This document shows, piece by piece, positions 1 through 8,621 of a stretch of 64,000 nt of DNA. A model generated the notes under the pieces. It was not told the DNA's origin, did not search any database, and worked only from the letters and a program-made list of their open reading frames with translations. The DNA comes from Bacteroidetes bacterium 47-18. Lineage in GTDB: Bacteria > Bacteroidota > Bacteroidia > Chitinophagales > Chitinophagaceae. Both the position numbers and the translations under genes were made by a program. Location of the stretch: NCBI GenBank assembly GCA_001897155.1, contig MKSF01000024.1, positions 27,310-91,309 on the forward strand, given 5' to 3'. The first letter of the stretch is position 1; the number at the start of each line of letters is the position of its first letter.

Positions 1-804
1 GTCGAAAGGTAAGCTCACGATACCCACCCACGGATGGGAGGCCTTGGCATCCCACTGAAGCACTTCCGTATTAATGACGGCCAGCAGCATCTTATCCTCC
101 GGCAAAGTAGCAGACAGTACCGTGTAATTCTCTTCCCCGGGCACCGGGGTGGTCTCGTTGTATTTCTCTACGAATTCCTTCTCCCTCCAGACAAGATAAT
201 CCTTGAGCTTATAGACCGGCACCAGGTCCTCACGGTCTTCCGGCATCGGCAATATCCGGATATTATCTATGTTCTTTACAAAATTGAGCTCCCCGAGATA
301 GTTGTCCAGGAAAATAAAGATGCCCTGGTTAATGGTATTGATATCTTCCTCCTTATGATCGGCGTAGATCACTTCCAGGTCTATCAGGTCGGGATAGGCT
401 TCATGCACTACCGGCCGGAAGAATATGGTATCCTTATTGAAATGATATTCGCCAATGGATATCTTCAGGTTATCCAGCTCCATAGCCTGCTTATGCCCCA
501 CAAAGCACCAATCTTCCAGCTGGGGAGCCCTTGCCAGCAGCTCATCCACCAGGAACATATTTTTAATATTGCCGTCAGCGGTCAGTATCAGCTCTGCCGC
601 CTGGCCTTCCTTATAGCCCAGTAAAAAGAAAATCTCAGCATTCAATGTCCTCAGGTTTTCAGCAAGCGGCACAAAGATCTGCTGTTCTATATTGTCATTG
701 TTCCGCAGCATTTCACGAAACCTTACGGCATTTTTTTCAAACCAATCCCAAAACACCTGGATACTCTCTGCCGGCACTACTTCCTGTTCCCTGTATATTG
801 TCAT
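1..804 (-). CDS. Hypothetical protein, 3' end outside window
   Basis: An open frame of 268 codons runs from an ATG at 804 off the left edge without a stop, so the C-terminus is missing. An in-frame stop lies just upstream of the ATG, which fixes the start. The N-terminus is rich in Trp, Phe and acidic residues (EQEVVPAESIQVFWDWFEKN), and a FIFLDNYLGE segment lies about two thirds along. I see no signal peptide or membrane segment, so it is probably cytoplasmic. It follows the FAD oxidoreductase gene by 75 bases on the same strand and may be cotranscribed. I do not recognise the family with confidence. The opposite-strand frame at 34-624 is a shadow of this gene. Confidence 0.75.
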   Translation of the reverse strand, partial: MTIYREQEVVPAESIQVFWDWFEKNAVRFREMLRNNDNIEQQIFVPLAENLRTLNAEIFFLLGYKEGQAAELILTADGNIKNMFLVDELLARAPQLEDWCFVGHKQAMELDNLKISIGEYHFNKDTIFFRPVVHEAYPDLIDLEVIYADHKEEDINTINQGIFIFLDNYLGELNFVKNIDNIRILPMPEDREDLVPVYKLKDYLVWREKEFVEKYNETTPVPGEENYTVLSATLPEDKMLLAVINTEVLQWDAKASHPWVGIVSLPFD

Positions 805-879
805 ATCTGCATGAATTGTTACGCTTTAAAAATAAGATAATAATTACAAAACGGATCGTTCGAGTTATTCACATTCCGG

Positions 880-1818
880 TTACAGGATAGCCGCCAATGC
901 TTCCCTTACCAGGGCGGGAGCTTTTAAATAACCGCGCGCGCCCAACCCGTTGATGATCCTGATGGAAGCGTGCTCCGGGTGCGATACAGCCACCGCCTGC
1001 TGCCCGGCGATCGTCGGGCGCTCCACGCTGGTATGCCGCAATATTTCATAAGGCAGCTTCAGGGTACGGGATAAATACTCCTCCACGTCCTTCCTGAAAG
1101 CGGCTGCCGGCAGCACCTCCTCATAGCGCCAGATATTGCTGCTTCCCAGCCAGAACAGCCCGTCAGCTCCCACAGGCACCAGCTTATATGCCAGGTCATA
1201 GACCGCATCACCGGGCAGACCCGGGATGCGTACCTGCATCACGTCCCCTTTGTTCCTGGTAAAAGGCATATGCGCAAACAGGGGATTCTTCCTCACCGCG
1301 GCGCCTTCACAGCAGAAAATATAGTCATAATCTGCCAGCAGCCGGCGTACCTGCTGCTGCTCCCATATTACGGTCCTGCGACTGTACAGGCCCGCCGCTT
1401 CAAAGTGCCGCCGCAGCAACCGGATCATACCGGTATTAACCTGCCAGGCACGCAGTATGTTCATAAACGGCCCGGTCAATTTCCAGAAAGGCGTGACAGC
1501 AGCCCCGCTTTGCTCCTCAAAATACGGGCTGGTCCCGGGATAAGCTCCCTGCTTGATAATAGGCACAGGACGTATCAATTCCTGCCCGAAGAATGCAGAT
1601 ATATCCTGGTATATATCCAGCGCCGTATCCAGCAACGGCTCATAATCCGCAAGAATATCATTCTTTTTATTGGCAAGCGGAGTAAGGATGCCCGCACTTT
1701 CCACCGAAGCGATACGGAGCGACCCGTCACCTATCAAGGTTACCTCACAGGAAGCTTTACGCAGTTCCCAGGCGAGCAGCAGGCCGGTAAGGCCATCCCC
1801 GACGATCCCTATTTTCAT
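880..1818 (-). CDS. FAD-dependent oxidoreductase (DAO family)
   Basis: The 312-residue protein opens with a beta strand and a GxGxxG nucleotide-binding motif (MKIGIVGDGLTG), as in the D-amino-acid oxidase (DAO) fold. It ends with an NGLGARGYLKAP segment, like the second FAD-contacting motif of DAO-type and MnmC-like oxidases. The ATG at 1818 is preferred to one 12 codons upstream because the FAD motif must lie at the very N-terminus. No signal peptide is seen, so it should be a cytosolic flavoprotein. The substrate cannot be told from sequence. The partial gene at 1-804 lies downstream on the same strand, while the TonB receptor gene just upstream is cut off by a terminator. Confidence 0.82.
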   Translation of the reverse strand: MKIGIVGDGLTGLLLAWELRKASCEVTLIGDGSLRIASVESAGILTPLANKKNDILADYEPLLDTALDIYQDISAFFGQELIRPVPIIKQGAYPGTSPYFEEQSGAAVTPFWKLTGPFMNILRAWQVNTGMIRLLRRHFEAAGLYSRRTVIWEQQQVRRLLADYDYIFCCEGAAVRKNPLFAHMPFTRNKGDVMQVRIPGLPGDAVYDLAYKLVPVGADGLFWLGSSNIWRYEEVLPAAAFRKDVEEYLSRTLKLPYEILRHTSVERPTIAGQQAVAVSHPEHASIRIINGLGARGYLKAPALVREALAAIL

Positions 1819-1912
1819 GATATAGATTTCAATAAGATTCCCTGCAAAGATCACTAATTGCAGTCAATATGTTTTTATGCAAGTGTAACAGGCACCGTTA
1901 TTCCCAAAATAA

Positions 1913-1940
1913 AACAGGCTGCCTTTGCAGACAGCCTGTT
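1913..1940 (-). terminator. Rho-independent terminator after TonB receptor gene
   Basis: Read on the minus strand, AACAGGCTG pairs with CAGCCTGTT and is followed by TTATTTT. It lies just past the stop codon of the receptor gene. Confidence 0.7.
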
Positions 1941-1958
1941 CCAATGATCGCATATGGC

Positions 1959-4229
1959 TTATAACTGTACCCTGAGGTTCACAAAAAAGCTTCTGCCTGT
2001 AGTAATGTTGGCGCTGCTGGATGATCCGTGCCCGCCCGCGCCGCCGGAGCCGGTAGCGAGCCGCTGCACATTCAGCAGGTTGCGGGAGCCGGCAATGACA
2101 GCGAGCCTGTTTTTGAAAAACTCTTTCTGGATGCTGGCATCTATCATATTAAAGCCTTTCATATAGTCACCGAAAATGGCTCCTCCCATGATGTCAGCGC
2201 CCAGTATCCGCTGCCTTCCCGTATATTTATAGAACCCGCTGAAGGTAAGATTGTATTTCTTAACGGCATAGCTCAGGTTACTATTGATCTCGAAAAAGTC
2301 AAAATCCGGGGTGGCGTACACAGTACCGTCATTCATAACGGATTCTGTGGCAATATTCTTATTCCAGCTGGCGCCCAGCTCCATCCGGAAATTCTTGTAG
2401 CTGTAATCATTTTTCAGTTGTAAAGTGATGTACCTCAAATGCGCGATGTTGAAGTAAGTATATTTGGGCAGCACCGTAGGATCAGGATTCACTTCCGTTA
2501 AGCCCATCATGATCTGGTTGCGCACATCGTCATACATCCCGGTAAAGGAGATAACGCTGTTGTGCTTATTATTGTCGATCGTAGTAAACGCAGAGGACAA
2601 CTGGAAGTGATGTCCTTCTTCAGGAACCAGGTTATGATTACCCGTGATGTCATGGTTGGCATCATTGAATGCCAGGTATAGTTCTTTCAGGTTAGGCGCC
2701 CTGAATCCCTTGGCATAGTTAAAGCGCAGCTTGATCCTGGGATTCACCTCGTATCTTATCCCCAGGGAAGGAATAACCGGTGTCTTATAAACAGTATTAT
2801 AGCTTGCCCTCACGGCCGGCTGGATCTTGAGCTTGCTCCATAAGGTATAATCCAGCGTCATAAAGACGGCATAGTCGTTCAGGGTCTTTCTTCCTGCTGC
2901 TATCTTATCATCACCGTCGCCCGTCTCCATATTGATATCATACCCGACGGTATATCCCAGTTGTTTTACAAAATTATTGTAAGTGGTCCTGCTGGTGACC
3001 GTATTAAAAGTGATCTGCGTATTATCGCTTTTGTTGGGAGAAGGCACCTTATCCATAGTGGTAAAGTCTATCAGGTAGCCATTCCGGAACCTGTCGTAAA
3101 TAGCATAGCTGTTATTGGATTCCAGGTAACCGTTCTTACCGATATAGAATTTACCGATCAGCCTGTTGATCCAGCGCTGTGTTTTAATATAGGTATCCAG
3201 GCGCCTTGCCGTAGGGTCTTCCGCAAAGCCGGCCGTATCGGATTTCAATACCAGGTTATCTTCGGAAAAATCCAGCGCATAGGAAATGGAATTGACCGGG
3301 CTGAGCTGGTAGGTATATTTGAAATTACCGAAGAGCAATTCTTTGGGTCGCCAGAGCGGAGAACGTGTCTCGCTTACCTTACGTACCGGGTCCCAGCCAT
3401 AGAAGTAATTCCTGCCTGCATGAAGGGACACATTGTGCTTTTTATTGCTGTAGCCCACATTCCCGCTGAAATTATATTGGTTGATAGTAGATATATAGGT
3501 CTGCGCGCCGGCAGTGAACTTATTCTTTTCTTTTTTCGTGATCAGGTTGATGACACCGCCCAGGGCGTCACTGCCGTACATCACGCTCATAGGTCCCTGC
3601 ACCCGTTCGATCCGTTCGATATTGTTGAGGTTGAACTGGCTCAGGTCTATATTGCCGTTCTCCCTGCCGTTTACGGGGAGGCCGTCTATCAGGATCTTCA
3701 CATTATTGCCGCCCAGGCCTCTCATGGACATATTGGATCCCAGCATCTGGTCCTGCCCTATATTCAGCCCCATTTCCGTTCTGAGCGCCTCATTCAGCGT
3801 AACGGCCCCTTTGGCCCTGATCGCTTCTGAAGAGATGATCTGGTAAACGGAAACGGCCTCATCCACTTTTGTAGGACGGCCCACACCGGTAAAAACAACC
3901 TGGTCCAGCACGTTATAGTTAGTGGTCAGCGTAAGCGTATGCCCGCCCTTTGCAAGGAGCGTGTCCACACCCTTATACTCACCATCCTCTATCTTCATCT
4001 GTACGGGATATTCCAGGCCGCTCAGGTCAATATATCCCTTGTCATCGGAAGCAACATACACCTCCTTGGGACAGCCGGCACATTTCACAGACACCAGCAG
4101 CTTTCTTACCGGGACCTTATATTCATCTTCAAGATAAATTTTATCCCCGTTATTTTGAGCTGATAGCTGGATGGAAAACATGGCACAGAATGTCAGAGGC
4201 AAGCAACCTTTAAAGATCCTACTATTCAT
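1959..4229 (-). CDS. TonB-dependent outer-membrane receptor, HmuR-like
   Basis: The protein has about 756 residues. It has a signal peptide, then a short carboxypeptidase-regulatory-like beta domain carrying a CAGC motif near residue 50. A TonB plug follows at about 125-240 (VYQIISSEAIRAKG, ALRTEMGLNI, RGLGGNNVKILIDGLPV, RIERVQGPMSVMYGSDALGG), then a long beta-barrel ending in an aromatic/Leu C-terminus. The start at 4229 begins the signal peptide; an upstream in-frame ATG would add 13 unlikely residues. It probably takes up a ligand across the outer membrane using TonB energy. The gene lies directly downstream of a HmuY-like secreted protein, so heme or a related tetrapyrrole is the most likely cargo, by analogy with HmuR/HmuY. 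The ligand is inferred. Confidence 0.85.
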   Translation of the reverse strand: MNSRIFKGCLPLTFCAMFSIQLSAQNNGDKIYLEDEYKVPVRKLLVSVKCAGCPKEVYVASDDKGYIDLSGLEYPVQMKIEDGEYKGVDTLLAKGGHTLTLTTNYNVLDQVVFTGVGRPTKVDEAVSVYQIISSEAIRAKGAVTLNEALRTEMGLNIGQDQMLGSNMSMRGLGGNNVKILIDGLPVNGRENGNIDLSQFNLNNIERIERVQGPMSVMYGSDALGGVINLITKKEKNKFTAGAQTYISTINQYNFSGNVGYSNKKHNVSLHAGRNYFYGWDPVRKVSETRSPLWRPKELLFGNFKYTYQLSPVNSISYALDFSEDNLVLKSDTAGFAEDPTARRLDTYIKTQRWINRLIGKFYIGKNGYLESNNSYAIYDRFRNGYLIDFTTMDKVPSPNKSDNTQITFNTVTSRTTYNNFVKQLGYTVGYDINMETGDGDDKIAAGRKTLNDYAVFMTLDYTLWSKLKIQPAVRASYNTVYKTPVIPSLGIRYEVNPRIKLRFNYAKGFRAPNLKELYLAFNDANHDITGNHNLVPEEGHHFQLSSAFTTIDNNKHNSVISFTGMYDDVRNQIMMGLTEVNPDPTVLPKYTYFNIAHLRYITLQLKNDYSYKNFRMELGASWNKNIATESVMNDGTVYATPDFDFFEINSNLSYAVKKYNLTFSGFYKYTGRQRILGADIMGGAIFGDYMKGFNMIDASIQKEFFKNRLAVIAGSRNLLNVQRLATGSGGAGGHGSSSSANITTGRSFFVNLRVQL

Positions 4230-4254
4230 ACAATTATGGTCTTTTACTAAGAAA

Positions 4255-4290
4255 GGAAACATACACAATACAGTGAGTGTGCATGTTTCC
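4255..4290 (-). other. Intercistronic hairpin between HmuY-like and receptor genes
   Basis: GGAAACAT (4255-4262) pairs with ATGTTTCC (4283-4290), with additional inner ACAC/GTGT pairing. It lies in the 91-base gap inside the presumed two-gene transcript. It has no T-run, so an RNA-processing or stability stem is more likely than a full terminator. Confidence 0.4.
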
Positions 4291-4320
4291 TGATATTATG
4301 AACTACGTTCTGTACAATTT

Positions 4321-5673
4321 TTACTCTTTAATGAATTTAACTGTCTGGTAAACACCTTCGCCTTCCAGCCTGATGAAGTATAAGCCGGTATTCAGGTGCT
4401 GAACCTGTACGGGATACTGGTTAAATCCTTGCCTGATCTGCATAGCAGCGGCGTTTACCACTCTTCCGTTGATATCCACGATCTGGAGCGACACATTGTT
4501 AACAGTGGTTTTCGCATCGATCACGAGGTTGGTTGTTCCGTTCACAGCAGGATTTGGAGCTACCACCAGCGCATTGATGTTTACATTCAGGTCATTGATG
4601 CTTTCTGTAGTATCAACCGGCGCTTCATACACTTTACGCTTTTGCAAAACGACCATACCAGGATTTACCGTTACGGAAGCGCTGCCGGAAACGAAATCAG
4701 TGTAAACCACCTGCCAGATATCGCCGTTCTGAACTTTTACAAACCAGGATACGGTATCAAAGGCAACAGCACCACTCATGCCTGCATTTTTCCATTTGTT
4801 ATATCCGAACGCGTTAATGGTATCAGAGTATTCCAGGAACAGCTTAGTGTGGTCCAGCGTATCATTAGAAGCAAACTCGGCTACGGAATAGTGAGACAGC
4901 TCTGTATTGGCATTCAGCAGGATACCGAAAACCTTATATAATGAATTGCCCATCACTACAGCTTCATCATTGTAGTTGGTAAATACAAAATCCCAGTCAG
5001 TGCCTTTAGGCTCCCTGCTTAAGAACTGATCGGTCTCAATGTTATAATATACAAAATTCTGACCTGTATAAGCGGCGACACCTGCTTCCAGCTTTTTTGT
5101 CACCTGTGCTGTACCATCCAGCTGGGCATATTTAAATACATATACCGGGGCATTGGTAGTAGCGGACAGGCCGTCTTTCACAGAAATATAGATCTGGAAC
5201 GTATCTGTAGAAGTTATTAAAGCATAAATAGAGGTACCTGTTATCAGGTGCGTGTTCATATTATATTCTCCCCAGCCGTAGTCCATAGAGCCGGAACCGA
5301 TATTCTGGTTAAAAGCACCGACGTCCCAGGTAATGTTAGAGTTATAGAGCGGCATCGGCTCATTGGTGATAGCCGTAGCTAAGGCAGCAGTGAGATCCGT
5401 CCCAAAATCTGTAGTATCACCATCCAGCGCATACAGCTTACAGCCTTTATCGGCGCTGTTCGTCAGGATAGAAGCACTCATACGAGCCGTAGAAAAGGCC
5501 AGGTGCCAGTTATCAGCAGCAGATTCCTTGGCAGAACCGTTTTCCAGGCTATAATATACGTTGTTCAGGTACCCGGTACCGGTATGAAGTGTGTCGATGG
5601 TCCATTGCTGGGCTTGTCCTGTAACAGCCGCACCTAAAATAGCTCCTGATAAAAGTAGAGTTTTAATTTTCAT
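4321..5673 (-). CDS. HmuY-like secreted protein with T9SS sorting domain
   Basis: The protein has 450 residues and starts at the ATG at 5673, which begins a clean signal peptide (MKIKTLLLSGAILGAAVTGQA). Two segments look like the HmuY heme-binding family: YYSLENG followed by DNWHLAF and SILTNSA near the N-terminus, and FVYYNIET followed by GTDWDFVFTNYND in the middle. The last 75 residues form a type IX secretion sorting domain (VVAPNPAVNG, QIVDINGRVV, LNTGLYFIRLEG, VKFIKE). The protein should be exported and anchored or released at the cell surface, where it may capture heme and hand it to the receptor encoded downstream. Classical HmuY is shorter and a lipoprotein, so this is a T9SS-delivered variant. 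Ligand assignment is inferred. Confidence 0.75.
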   Translation of the reverse strand: MKIKTLLLSGAILGAAVTGQAQQWTIDTLHTGTGYLNNVYYSLENGSAKESAADNWHLAFSTARMSASILTNSADKGCKLYALDGDTTDFGTDLTAALATAITNEPMPLYNSNITWDVGAFNQNIGSGSMDYGWGEYNMNTHLITGTSIYALITSTDTFQIYISVKDGLSATTNAPVYVFKYAQLDGTAQVTKKLEAGVAAYTGQNFVYYNIETDQFLSREPKGTDWDFVFTNYNDEAVVMGNSLYKVFGILLNANTELSHYSVAEFASNDTLDHTKLFLEYSDTINAFGYNKWKNAGMSGAVAFDTVSWFVKVQNGDIWQVVYTDFVSGSASVTVNPGMVVLQKRKVYEAPVDTTESINDLNVNINALVVAPNPAVNGTTNLVIDAKTTVNNVSLQIVDINGRVVNAAAMQIRQGFNQYPVQVQHLNTGLYFIRLEGEGVYQTVKFIKE

Positions 5674-5782
5674 AACAATTATATCTTTAATTATTTTTTG
5701 AGAGTACAAAAGTACAGTCACTCCGGAACAAAACGGCTAAGAGAGGGAAGATATGACACAAATATGACAGTATGAGAGACGC

Positions 5783-6919
5783 TTATTTTTTGCCCTGGCC
5801 GGCGGTATATACCAGCAATTCCCACAGTTGCGCAGCGGAATGATCCCAACTGAATTTAGCAGCCTGGGCCCGGCAGTTGGCTACCAGCTGGTCCCTCAGC
5901 CTTTCATCCTTATAGATGAAATTAAGCTTGGCAGCGATGTCTTCCACGGAATGGGGATCTACGTACAGGGCCGCTTCTCCGCCCACTTCGGGCATAGAAG
6001 AAACGGAAGAGGTGATAACAGGCACATTACAGGCCAGCGCGTCCGCGATGGGAATACCGAAGCCTTCAAAGAAGGAAGGATATACCAGCGCATAGGCGGC
6101 TCCCATCAGCCTGCTCAACTCTTCTATGCCGAGATAGCCCGTCCAGATCACATCCTCCTTATAGGGCATCAGTGTCTTTACCTCTTCTATTTCACCGGTC
6201 TGCCAGGCCATCCGGCCCACCATGACCAGCTTCATACGGCTTTTCTGGAAACGCTTGAATTTTACGAATGCCTTCAGCAGGTTGATGACGTTCTTCCTCG
6301 GGTGGATGGCGCTCACGAAAATAAAGTACTCGCATCCATCCGTATAGCGGGCCTTTACCTCTGCCTTCTCATCGTAATCCAGCGGCCGGTAATGCGCATT
6401 GATACCGTTATACACCACGCTGATCTTCTCTTCCGGTATCTTATACTGCGTCACCAGGTCCTGCCGGGTATATTCCGATACGGCCACGATATGTGTGGCC
6501 CGGTGCGCGTATTTAGGGAAAAAGCGGTTATAGTGCCATTTATCCAGCCTGGAGATATATTGCGGGAAATGGATAAAGGCCAGGTCATGAAAAGCCAGCA
6601 ATACCGGTACGCTGGTACGGATCGTTCCCAGGCCGTCAGGAGAAAAATAAACGTCTATCTTATATTTTTTCAGCGCTACCGGGATAGCGACATCCGTAAA
6701 CAGGTTGTACAGGAAAGGATGCCGGGCCTGCGGACCCAGCACAACGGGCCGCACATTGGGACCATATATAAACTCCTCATGATAGGGCCTGTCAAAGAAG
6801 AAATAGAATTCATGCTCCGGGTGCGCAGCCACCATACGTGACAGCAGCTCATGGGTGAACCGGCCTATTCCTTCCAGCTTGTTATGCAGCAGCAGCCGCG
6901 TATTGACTCCTATTCTCAT
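5783..6919 (-). CDS. Glycosyltransferase family 4 (GT-B)
   Basis: The 378-residue GT-B enzyme has an N-terminal acceptor domain starting MRIGVNTRLLLHNKLEGIGR, typical of GT4 mannosyl- or rhamnosyl-transferases. The C-terminal Glycos_transf_1 domain has FVSAIHPRKNV, MVGRMAWQ, the EX7E-type segment YPSFFEGFGIPIADALA and ITSSVSSMPEVGGEAALYVDP. It transfers a sugar from an activated donor to a glycan or lipid at the cytoplasmic face. It stands alone, without a polysaccharide cluster, so the acceptor is unknown. A terminator separates it from the small gene upstream on the same strand. Confidence 0.88.
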   Translation of the reverse strand: MRIGVNTRLLLHNKLEGIGRFTHELLSRMVAAHPEHEFYFFFDRPYHEEFIYGPNVRPVVLGPQARHPFLYNLFTDVAIPVALKKYKIDVYFSPDGLGTIRTSVPVLLAFHDLAFIHFPQYISRLDKWHYNRFFPKYAHRATHIVAVSEYTRQDLVTQYKIPEEKISVVYNGINAHYRPLDYDEKAEVKARYTDGCEYFIFVSAIHPRKNVINLLKAFVKFKRFQKSRMKLVMVGRMAWQTGEIEEVKTLMPYKEDVIWTGYLGIEELSRLMGAAYALVYPSFFEGFGIPIADALACNVPVITSSVSSMPEVGGEAALYVDPHSVEDIAAKLNFIYKDERLRDQLVANCRAQAAKFSWDHSAAQLWELLVYTAGQGKK

Positions 6920-6944
6920 AAAAAATCAGCTAAAATAAAAAATA

Positions 6945-6960
6945 CCGGCTAAATAGCCGG
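6945..6960 (-). terminator. Terminator after small gene 6993-7265
   Basis: On the minus strand, CCGGCTA and TAGCCGG form a stem followed by TATTTTTTATTTT. Confidence 0.6.
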
Positions 6961-6992
6961 CACTTTAACTTTTTAAATTTTACGACAATTAA

Positions 6993-7265
6993 TTAATTGG
7001 ATACGTCCGTGATACTGGTCAGCGGGATCAGGATACCTCCTTTCAGTTGAATGTATCTATCCGTCAGCGACCATACTGTAGTTTCTACCGTTCGCTCCCC
7101 TTCAGCAGTATTAAACGTAATGGAGGTCTTACCTTTGAATTCGTTTCCCAAACGGACTGCATAAGATAACTTCTCTATCCATTTAGCACTTTGATCTATC
7201 TGTGCAGGAAGCATTTTGAAATTACTGATTTCCTCTTTTTCTATGATAATTGCAGCGTTGTTCAT
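6993..7265 (-). CDS. Small hypothetical protein
   Basis: The protein has 90 residues and no signal peptide or membrane segment. It has an alternating beta-type pattern (KTSITFNTAEGERTVETTVW, then YIQLKGGILIPLTSITDVSN) that suggests a small beta-barrel or PH-like fold. It has its own consensus promoter and terminator, so it is a single-gene transcription unit. The function is unknown. Confidence 0.75.
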   Translation of the reverse strand: MNNAAIIIEKEEISNFKMLPAQIDQSAKWIEKLSYAVRLGNEFKGKTSITFNTAEGERTVETTVWSLTDRYIQLKGGILIPLTSITDVSN

Positions 7266-7291
7266 AATCTTAGTTGTTTAAAGTCTCTTTA

Positions 7292-7322
7292 CAAATCTAT
7301 AACATTATTCTAAATTACAAAA
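7292..7322 (-). promoter_or_regulatory. Bacteroidota-type promoter for the 90-residue protein
   Basis: Read on the minus strand, TTTTG is followed after 18 bases by TAGATTTG, matching the -33/-7 (TTTG/TAnnTTTG) consensus. It lies 27 bases before the ATG. Confidence 0.55.
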
Positions 7323-7415
7323 TATTTGTCGAAAAAATACACCTGCCGGCGCTCTTTAAATCCCGTTAAGAATAGCTCCTGCATGGTAATAATTTATAAT
7401 TAGCGGAATAATTTA

Positions 7416-7423
7416 TAATTTTG
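7416..7423 (+). promoter_or_regulatory. Possible -7 box for ychF
   Basis: TAATTTTG matches TAnnTTTG and lies 23 bases before the ychF ATG. No clear -33 element is seen. Confidence 0.35.
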
Positions 7424-7446
7424 CGAAAATTTTAAAATTTCAACTA

Positions 7447-8544
7447 ATGGCATTAAAAGCAGGTATTGTAGGGCTTCCCAACGTTGGTAAGTCTACCTTA
7501 TTCAATGCGGTAAGCAACAGCGCGAAAGCACAGGCAAGCAATTACAGATTCTGTACCATAGAGCCCAATGTCGGGCTGGTGAACGTACCGGACGAAAGGC
7601 TGGACACCCTGGCTAAGATTGTCAATCCCGAACGGATATTACCTACTACCATTGAATTCGTGGACATCGCCGGCCTCGTGAAAGGTGCCGCCAAGGGAGA
7701 AGGTCTCGGCAATAAGTTCCTGGCCAATATCCGGGAGGTTGATGCCATCATCCACGTTATAAGATGCTTTGAGGACGATAATATTTTAAGGGACGAAGGC
7801 GCCATTAACCCGGTCGGCGACAAAGAGATCATAGATACGGAGCTGCAGCTGAAAGACCTGGAGAGCGTGGAAAAGAAGATCCAGCGCGTGGAAAAGCTCG
7901 CCAAGAACGATCCCAAGCAGAAAGCTATGCTGGATGTATTGCTGAAATGTAAGGACCATCTGGAAAAAGGGCTCAATATAAGAGCCTTACAACTGGACGG
8001 CGAAGATGCGGCGGCCGTGGCCGACCTGTTCTTGCTGACACAGAAGCCCGTTTTATATGTAGCCAACGTTGATGAATCAGCGATCCTGACAGGTAACCGA
8101 TTCAGCCAGGCGCTCCAGGATATGGCTAAGCAGGAAGGTGCGGAGGTGATCGTCATGAACAATAACATTGAAGCCCAGATCACGGAAATGGAAGACCCCG
8201 CGGACAAGGAGCTTTTCCTGGGTGAGTACGGCCTTACCGAACCCGGCCTTAACCGACTGATCCGCGCAGCCTACCAGCTCCTGAACCTGGCAACCTATTT
8301 TACAGCCGGCGTACAGGAAGTAAGGGCCTGGACCATACAGAAAGGCTGGAAAGCCCCCCAGGCTGCCGGTGTGATCCATACAGATTTTGAAAAAGGATTT
8401 ATCAAGGCGGAAGTGATAGCGTACGCCGATTATGTAGAGCTGGGTGGTGAGAACGGCGCCAAGGAGAAAGGAAAATTAAGAATAGAGGGTAAAGAGTACG
8501 TAGTGGCTGACGGAGACGTCATGCACTTCCGTTTCAACGTATAA
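7447..8544 (+). CDS. ychF: Redox-regulated ATPase YchF (OLA1 family)
   Basis: The 365-residue protein matches the family's usual length. It has a P-loop GLPNVGKSTLFNA at residues 8-20, a switch region (NYRFCTIEPN, where most homologues have NYPF), a G3 motif DIAGLVKGA and an NVDE nucleotide-specificity motif typical of the ATP-preferring Obg-related YchF. The C-terminal TGS domain includes IHTDFEKGFIKAEVIAY. It is a cytosolic ribosome-associated ATPase linked to stress and translation control. It is a conserved core gene, monocistronic here, and ends at a strong bidirectional terminator. Confidence 0.97.
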   Translation: MALKAGIVGLPNVGKSTLFNAVSNSAKAQASNYRFCTIEPNVGLVNVPDERLDTLAKIVNPERILPTTIEFVDIAGLVKGAAKGEGLGNKFLANIREVDAIIHVIRCFEDDNILRDEGAINPVGDKEIIDTELQLKDLESVEKKIQRVEKLAKNDPKQKAMLDVLLKCKDHLEKGLNIRALQLDGEDAAAVADLFLLTQKPVLYVANVDESAILTGNRFSQALQDMAKQEGAEVIVMNNNIEAQITEMEDPADKELFLGEYGLTEPGLNRLIRAAYQLLNLATYFTAGVQEVRAWTIQKGWKAPQAAGVIHTDFEKGFIKAEVIAYADYVELGGENGAKEKGKLRIEGKEYVVADGDVMHFRFNV

Positions 8545-8560
8545 CCTGCTGTTTTCACAT

Positions 8561-8598
8561 AATAAAAATCCCCGGCAGGCCTGCCGGGGATTTTTATT
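8561..8598. terminator. Bidirectional terminator between ychF and M1 peptidase
   Basis: This is a perfect 38-base palindrome with a GC-rich core (CCCCGGCAGGCCTGCCGGGG), flanked by A-run and T-run on either side. It serves the two convergent genes. Confidence 0.9.
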
Positions 8599-8621
8599 AT
8601 TGCAAAGCTCTATGGACAGCA

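Noticed and set aside
34..624. 196-codon plus-strand frame
   Set aside because: The opposite strand has a longer open frame with a clear start and normal protein composition (1-804).
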